A stretch of DNA of 64,000 bases from contig NC_058196.1 of the NCBI RefSeq assembly GCF_907165205.1, positions 17,712,501-17,776,500 on the forward strand. Direction: 5' to 3'. The translations under genes were made by a program, and so were the position numbers. Positions 44,301-53,300 of this stretch are shown piece by piece. Every line of letters begins with the position of its first letter. Position 1 is the stretch's first letter. The notes below the pieces were generated by a model. The model saw only the letters and a list, made by a program, of their open reading frames with translations, had not been told where the DNA came from and ran no database searches. The DNA is from Coccinella septempunctata. Its lineage: Eukaryota > Arthropoda > Insecta > Coleoptera > Coccinellidae.

Positions 44301-47300
44301 GTGCAATGCTCTGGCACAGCTCTGATATCAATCATGCTGAGTGAAATGAGATTTTTATAAAATAAACGAGACTCTGAGAGGATATTGGTACGAGCTGTTC
44401 AAATTCATTCGGTTATTTATGATTTTAGATGTCCGTGCCACAAACTCCGAGCCCAACTGGTAATCCACCAGCTATAGGTGGACTTCTAGAAAATGGCGTG
44501 GCAAAAGGAAATGCAAATGGAAACAACAATGGTAATGGACGTGAGAAGCAAGAAATCACAATTATCCGAGATGTCTACACTAGCGAAAGTGAAACTCATA
44601 TGCCTAGCAAGGAAGAAATGGAAACCAATGAGAAGAATCTCCAGCAGAGTGCATCTTACCTTGGTCAACTAGTTTTCAAGTTACGGTGAGTTTTGGTCAA
44701 TTTTATTCACCATGAGGTATTTATACTTCGGACACAATCTCAAAAGAATTTTTGTTGAAATAAAACAAAGTTGTATCTTTCAAATGACAATGATCATATA
44801 ATAATACTTTATTGTCCAAACAGGCTCTAGGCCCAATTACAGGACACTGGTAATGTGGTAATATCTTAAATTTATACAAACAGTAAAAAATCAAAAATAA
44901 AATATTTACATATACATCAGATATAGATATAAGAAGTGACAACAAATTCAACAAAAGAAAAAAAAATATATTTATTCTCGAATTAAAGTTTTGGAGGCTT
45001 AACTACTGCCACTGGGCCTCAAACAGCAACGCTTTCAATTCCCCCCTGAATCAAGACAGACCAACAGAATTGGCATCCATATTTCGGCAGCACAGATTGA
45101 ATCTATTGCACATCGAAAAAAGTGGGGATCTACGAAGAGCGGTAGTACGTGGTGTAGCCAAATAGAAACACTGGCTAAATCTGCTATTGACTCTAGGAAC
45201 ATGAAAGATCAGCTGAGACAACAGGCCTGGAGAGTCAACGAGATAATTCACCAACCTGTTTACGCATACAGGGTGTCCCGTAAAGACCACGTCAAACGAA
45301 AACGGAAAGTAGACCAGAATGTGCTCTACCTGATGTGAAAAAATCGTTCATATGAAAGTCTCACGGTTTTCGAGATATTTGATGTTTTATGAAAATGTTG
45401 AATTTTTTCACTTAAAATGCTTTCTCTCTTGGAGAAGCTACAATTAAATACTTTTCGAATCAGTTTTTTTCCGTAAATTTTGTTGAATAATTACTTCAAT
45501 TCATGCAATGAAAAATACCACAAAATATTATACAGGGATTGTGAAAAAAAAAATTGAAATTCATGTTCTGAAGGAAGTGTTTTTTTGTGCTGAATTCTAT
45601 CTGACGTGGTATAAAAAAAGACACTAGACCTTTTCTGCATATTACGTTGAAAAGTTGCCCATTTTGTGAGGATTCCGAAAAAGTAAAATACAGGTGAAAA
45701 CCTTCTTCACGAAAAAAGATATTTGAATGTTTATCGAAAATGGAGCATTTCTATGAAAAATTGATTTTTTCACCTTTTCCATAAATACTTTTATTTTGCA
45801 CTTCCTGCTGAAAATAATCAATCAACAAATCAATAAAATGTTATTAAGATGCTAATTCACTGACTGAGTTTTTTTATTTCTTTGCCTAAAGAACTCTCGA
45901 ACATCGATATGATGTGATGCGATTCAATGATTCACCAGGCTTGAATCCTCTAGATTTTTTTACTGGGGCTTTTAAAAAATGAAATTTATTCGAATCCTAT
46001 AAGAGATGAAGCACAACTTAGGGACCGCATTCGTATTTCAGCAGACAAAATAGCGGGGAGAAGTTTGTATGGTTTGATGGTTTGAACAGGTAATTTCCCA
46101 ATAGATGCAGGGCATGTATTAGCGAAGGGGGGTGGTTATTTTGAGCATTTGCTCTAATAAGAATCCTGAATTTTTATTATTTATATTTTTATAAAGTTTC
46201 TTCACAATAGATTTGTTGATGTTGAAGGTCCTGTGCGTTATTACATTATATCATTGCAATTAATGAATAATTTCATTTTATAAGTAATTTCAGGACTAAC
46301 TGACATTTTTCAAGAGAATTATTCAATATGTTACAGCAGAATCTGCAAAATAAAAGAATTTGTGGAAAAGGTGACAAAATCAGTTTTTCACAGAAATGCT
46401 CCATTCTCGATAAACATTCAAATATCTTTTTTCGTGAAGATGGTATCGCCTGTATTTTACCTTTTCGGAATCCTCACAAAATGGGCAACTTTTCAACGTA
46501 ATATGCAGAAAAGGTCTAGTGTCTTTTTTTTACACCACGTCAGATAGAATTCAGCCCAAAAAAACACTTCCTTCAGAACATGAGTTTTAATTTTTATTTT
46601 CAGAATCCCTGTATAATATTTTGTGGTATTTTTCATTGCATGAATTGAAGTAATCATTCGACAAAATTTAGAAAAAAAAACTGATTCGAAAAGAATTTAA
46701 TTGAAGCTTCCGCAAGAGAGAAAGCATTTTAAGTTAAAAAATTCAACATTTTCATAAAACATCAAATATCTCGAAAACTGTGAGACTTTCATATGAACGA
46801 TTTTTTCATATCAGGTAGAGCACTTTCTGTTCTACTTTCCGTTTTCGTTTGACGTGGTCTTTACGGGACATCCTGTATACAAGCGTAATAAGTTCTCCTG
46901 TCTTCGAGGGAAAGCAGATGGAAACGCCTCAACAATTTTGTATTCTCCGTACCACGCTGGGGGTAGACTCCAGTAACTTTGAACGAGAGGTACTTCATGA
47001 ACTGACGCTGGACCGATTCGATGGACTGTATATGAACCGCATAAATGGGCGACCAAACAAGGTTGCCATACTCCAAACACAACCTACAGACTCACAAGAT
47101 ATTCACCACCTGAAAACTGAAGAAACGTCACTGGATTATTAACTACCACCTTATATTATAATGCATTTTTGTTTCATTTATACTATATGTATATGTGTAT
47201 ATGTATTATATGTGCTGGTCATCTCATTGGCTTATAGATAATATTAGGTTGGAAAAAAATAAATCCATTATTTTTACGTTCATTTCATAGCTTTATTTAC

Positions 47301-50300
47301 CATAGTTACAATCATTCGTTTTGGCTCGAGTATGCGCCCATTTTTTCAGTTACTCGTTGCCATTCAGAAGGTAATTTCATAATGTCCTGTTCTCATAACG
47401 TCTTGTTTCTATTGGCAGAAACCTGCGTTAGCAAGTTTTCACACGCCTCTCTTGAGGACAACTCTACACCACCAAGATCATTTGACATCGACAGAAATAG
47501 ATGGTAATCGCTTGGTGCCAGACCCGGACTATAAGGTGAATACATACGAACCTCCCAACCAAGGTCTAGGAGCTTCTGGAGGCTCACCATAGACGTGTGC
47601 GGCCTGGCGTTGTCCTGGTGGAATGCCACACCTCTCCTATTAGACAATTTTGGCCTCTTTTTATCGATTGCTGATTTCAATCGATCTAATTGCTGGCAAT
47701 AGAGATCCCAATTTAGCTTCTGAATATTAAGCAGTAGATCATGGAGGAGGAAAACTTTCCAATCCCACCAAACGTACAGCAAAACTTTCCGGGACGTCAA
47801 TCCTTGTTTGGCCACCGTTTGGACGGCTTCACCGTTCTTCGACCATGAAAGTTTTCGCCTGACATTATCGTATGTGACCCATTTCTCATCTCCAATCACC
47901 AGTCTCTTAAAAAAAAGGCCCGATTACGTTCCGTGTGGCCAAGGAATCGCAGAGATGAAAACAAGGTCTATCAAATTTTTTTCCGTTCGTTTTTTCAGCT
48001 CGTGCGGCACCCAAACATTAAGCTTCTTTTTTAATCCAGCCTTATGCAGATGGTTCAAAACTGTTTTGTGGTCGAACCTTAGCTCCTGAGCGATGCTACG
48101 TCAGCTCTCATTGCGATCTGCTTCGATCATTTTCATGATTTTATCGACATTCTTGACCATAGGCCTCCCAGTGCGTGGTGCATCTTTCATATCAAAATTA
48201 CCGGAACGGAATCGATGAAACCAAAATTAAGCGTGATTTGCTGTTACAGTATTGGCACCATAAACCTCATTTACATTTGCAGCCGCCTGACTTGCATTTT
48301 CCCCTTTATCAAAGCAAAATTGTAAAACATAACGAATTTTTTCTTTGTTCACTTCAATCTTTGACTCTTTAATTGACAACTGAATCGTTCGGTCATAACA
48401 ATGACAAAACTTGTTTTGCTAGTACACGAATTCCTCTTTCCAACGAGTATAAGTTTGTCCCAATGGCTCCAATGCGACACATGCATAACGAGATATAGGT
48501 CAATAAAACCATCTATCAAAAAAATAATGGATTTCTTTTTCCCCAACCTAATATAAATATATGAATCTAATTATAAGTAAAGAATATGGAGGGTAGAGAG
48601 AAGGAGAACAAACTAGTGTAACGAAATGTGTCCGCAAGAAACCGTAAATAGGCCAGGTGGCGCTGTGAAGCAATAAAGGAGATAAGGATAGAAGATGTAT
48701 TGACAGAGATGCACAGTGTTCGCGCCTTTTTTAAATAGAAGAATCATGACATTATTATACAAATTTCATTGATTCGTTCATGGTTCATGATTCAACTGCA
48801 GTTGAAACAACAAAGACAATGACGATATTGGAGATCAATGTTAATTAATAAGAAACGAATAATATATAACCCGTTTCCACGAAGCTTGATCAATATTGAT
48901 GGCGGATATTTTCAATCCATAAGAAGTTCATCATGAGAATTCAGAATATCAAAAAATGTACGTTTATTTATATTTAAGGATTATGAACTGCGACATCGTC
49001 CATATATGTATATATTAAGTAAAGAATGAAAGTGGATTGTTAATACAGATGATTATTCTAAGTTGTGTAGTTTCCGTCTTCAACTTAGTTATGTATCGTG
49101 CGAAAAAAAATCGTTATATCTTATCCGAGAATCATATCCATCTCATCAAAATTTGAAGAACATGAATTGTTAATGAAATGCATATTTATTTAGTTGAATC
49201 TGCTTTAGCAAATGGCTCTTTTCACTGTTTTTCTATCAATAAAATAAGTGCGAATCAAGATTCGCAAGCAATTATATGGAGGTTTGTAATAAAAAAGGTT
49301 TAATTAGTAAGGAGAGGAATTTAGAACAAAATTGAAAAGAAATATTTATTTATTCTCAAAACCAACATGCATACACATTCAAGTCAGCAATTTTGCATTT
49401 TTTTTATGCATCTTCATTTTTGCCCTACTGGCTTCATGGTTTTTATTATCTGACCTGGCCAAAAACCTGGCACGCATAACTATATAGAAATCTATAATTT
49501 TTTTTTGTCAGCTCTACTTTGTGCGACTCATATCCATCTAGCTGCACTCTTTGCTTCTCGATTTCCTCTATGAGATCAATATTGAGGGTCATTTAAGCCA
49601 CAGTTTTTAGAATACACTTTTCTAACTGCTTTGTTAGCAGAAATAAATCCAAACTGGAATAAAACAACCCTCCGTATTTTTCCATTTTTCCGAGAATTTC
49701 ATTCCTGCCATCATCCTATATTCTGGAATTATTCGTTAATATATTTATGTGTTGCCCTTCAAAATGTCAAAGCCATTGAACTAAAAATGCTACCTGCATT
49801 GCCCTACATCTTTTCAGATACCACAGTTATCAAAAGAAGACACGATAATTCAAATTCAAAATTTCTATTTCAGACTTTACAAGAATAATATCAAGCTGGG
49901 AAAACCTACATTGTACATGAAATAATATAAGTATAAACAACTGTTACTACTACTACTACTAGTATAAGACATTATTCAATTAAAAAAAAAAACAATTTAA
50001 TGATTTCATGTTATGCTATGATGAACAACAAATTATGAATAACACATTCTATGGGATCTCTATAAATTTAACTAATATCTGCCATCACTCAGAGAGCTAG
50101 CCAATATCTTCTAGCTGCAGAATACTATGGTTTCATCTTCTCCAAGCTGGGAACATCCACACTGCAATGTTACAATAATTGATAGAGACCCTGTAGTAAA
50201 GAAGTAAATATGATCTAATACTCACTTTTTTCTGTAAACAATTCATTGTTTCAGCGTAGTACCCTTCTTATGCTCAAATATAATCCATTTTTCCTGGACA

Positions 50301-53300
50301 CTATTGCCACCCTTTCTATCATTGAGTTTCTTTAGGAGGACTCGACATGATTGACATCGAAGATTTTGTTGCATTCTTTTATACATTCCATGTCCAACAA
50401 TAACTCCTTGACATCCTTTCTGAAAATGTTGCAATATATGAAAATCATGGTATTGGCTGCATTTAATCAATTACCTTTGATTCTCAATTTGGATGCCAAC
50501 ACTCAATGGCCACTTCTCCACACTTTTCAGATATGCATAAACATCCTCAGGCAGTGACGAGACAATTTGGTCATCTACATGTAGTCTTTCCTTATTGGGA
50601 AAGATAACCTGTTAACAAAATCATATGAATATGGTTAATGAATGACAATGAATTAAGTAGTCTCACCAGAACTGTTAAATCATCTTTAACCATTATGTGG
50701 TTTTTAATGAGACGAGTCTCTGGATCCAACCTAATGTATTCTATTCCATCAGGCTTTGGTATGTAAGCCCAATGGTGGGGCAAGAATTGCTGATATTTGT
50801 CCAACAAATATTGCAATGGTTTTTCTGATTGTTGTACACAATAATTATGTTCTATGGGAACTTCTGATTCTTGCTGTGAGTGCTGATTCACAATTTCTTC
50901 TTGATGTTGTATTATTTCTGGTTGTTGATGTACAAGCTTTTGTTTGTCTTGCAACATTTGCTCTTCCGCAAGATGTTCACCAGCATAACTGTGGAACTGA
51001 TGGTGAATTGTTGGCAACGCTTCTGGTTTGAGTGTTCCTATGTAATTCATGTGAATGGACAACATCCTTAATAACAATTTTGTTGTACATGTTAATATGT
51101 TCGCTCTTGAAATGCAACTGGCAAACTAAATCATGAGGTTTCAAAGTAATCTCTAAAGCTTTTGACCAACTTTCTATCCTTCCAGGGGTCTGTTGAGACA
51201 GAAAAATAATTATAGGTAATTAATTACAAATAATAACTATAATATAAATTTCATTCTACTCACATTCGCTTTGAAAAATGATAATTTGCCCTGAGGAAGA
51301 CACGTTTCAAAACCGCTTATACGACCAAATGGACAACTCTTCACCACACATAACTTAAGACATTTCGAAGGTAATTTGAATGCTCTTGTTTCAATACTAA
51401 AATTCAACTCTCTACTAAATACTATATCTCAATACTCAATAAATTAAAATTCTAAATCAAACCATCCAACTACGCCACGAGGGTTAATTCAAAATATTTA
51501 CAAAACGACCGTCGTTGTCATGTCATGGATATCGCTTGAAATCATTGAATTTCTTTCGTTCTTCACATTTAAAATCGAATAAACTTCAATGTTGTTCAGT
51601 GGTTCATTTCTATTGCTTGCCAGCGCCACCTGGCCTATTTACGGTTTTTTGCGGACACTTTTTGGCCCAAAAAGCCTCGAAGTTTGTTCTCCTTCTCTCT
51701 ACCCTCCATAGTAAAGAATTATTTGAACTCTGCGCTTACTTAAGTGTTACCAACCCTGTATCGGTAAAAATAACCTTTCATTGAACAGACCATTATCAAT
51801 TACCTTACATTAGTATTTAGTCGGAATGTTCTATTCTGTTTCAGATACAAGCACGATAAGAGCGCATTGATAGTTTCTGTGGTGCGCTGTAGAGATTTAC
51901 CAGCCAAAGATCCAAATATCGGTTCGAGCGATCCCTACGTCAAGCTTCAACTCCTACCTGACAAACAGCATAAGGTGAAGACCAGGGTACTACGAAAGAC
52001 GCGAAACCCGGTTTACGATGAAGACTTCACTTTCTATGGAATAACTTTCTCTCAATTGCCAGATATTACGCTACATTTCGTGATACTCAGTTTCGATAGA
52101 TACTCCAGGGATGATATCATAGGAGAAGTCTTTTGTGCATTGGATCAAGTGGACATTTCTCAGATTGAGACACAACAAATGGCTTTATGCAAAGAGATCC
52201 AACCGAGAAGTCTCAAGGTCAATATATTTATTTATATAGTTGAATGTAAAGGAATGACAGACGCATATATGAATTGCAAGGTTGCGTTCACAAACTTACT
52301 CTGAGCGAGCTCTGAGTAAGCTCTGATTACCCGAAGCGTTCACAAACGTACTTTTAGTTCCTCAGAGTATGCTCTCTGAGCATGACCATACTCATACTCT
52401 ACTCTCGGAGTAAGTTTATGAACACACCCCAAGAGATCTATTAAGAACATTTTCAAAATTTTGGGAGAAAGAGGAATTAATATTTGCTTTTGCAAAAAAT
52501 ACTATAATGCCACCAAAAATGATACTTTGACTTCTGAAATGACTGGAAAATAGGTCAAAATGCAGAATCAACTATATTAATTATAATAATTTGAAAAATT
52601 GTTGCGATGTGGCCGAATACTTGATGAAAATCCATAATTAAACTAAAAACCTGCATTGTATGATTTCCACTAGCATTAGGTATTTTGCCATAAATATACT
52701 CATATACCTAATTAAGTCATTAACTGGCAGTATGCCAGTCGAGCGAAATTATTTGGTGATAACTGGCTGCTCAAAGTTCAAAGTAACATTGCAGAATACT
52801 AGGTGCAAATCGTCGACGCTGGTTGCACGTATATTAGGGATTTTGAGTAACTAGCTTAAACCCGCGGCATCGCTCGCATAATATTTTAGTGTGAAACGCT
52901 AGTGTAGGTACATTATGTTGAAAGCGTCTTTCTATTCGAAGAACCCCAGATATTTTCATGTTCTTTTGCCTTATATATAGTCACGACAAAACTGACTTCG
53001 GTAGGAAATTAGATTAAAACAGAAGACGGGTAAATATAATTGTTATACAAGGTATAATTCACTAGTTTGTCGCGCTTGCCAACTCCTGTTGAAATAGTTA
53101 TAAATATGTAACATATAATAGTGATTGTCTCATTGTATAGCCTGCGTGACCTTGGTTGCATCGTTGCATCTTATCCGATGACACTGCTGAAAATAATTCT
53201 AAACAATTCGGACTCTATAGAATATTTATTCATAATAATAATAATAGTCATAATAATAAACCCAAAAAAAATTTGAATAACAATTCTCAAAGGAACAACC

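Larger units (their letters stand above)
44797..47110 (-). mobile_element. CR1/Jockey-like non-LTR 3' fragment, split by a palindromic element
   Basis: Two minus-strand pieces (47110-46876 and 45268-44797) belong to one element. Its 3' end lies near AATACTTTATTGTCC. The halves join at a TA, where the 1.6-kb palindromic element inserted. The element is 5'-truncated within the last part of the reverse transcriptase. Confidence 0.75.

Noticed and set aside
49631..49888. 85-codon + frame inside the P-like element
   Set aside because: No known motif, opposite strand to the THAP gene, AT-rich composition like its surroundings.
50457..50475. An 18-nt intron that would remove the in-frame TAA in THAP exon c
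   Set aside because: GTAATTGATTAAATGCAG has GT-AG ends and would keep the frame, but 18 nt is far below workable intron length, so a stop codon is the simpler reading.
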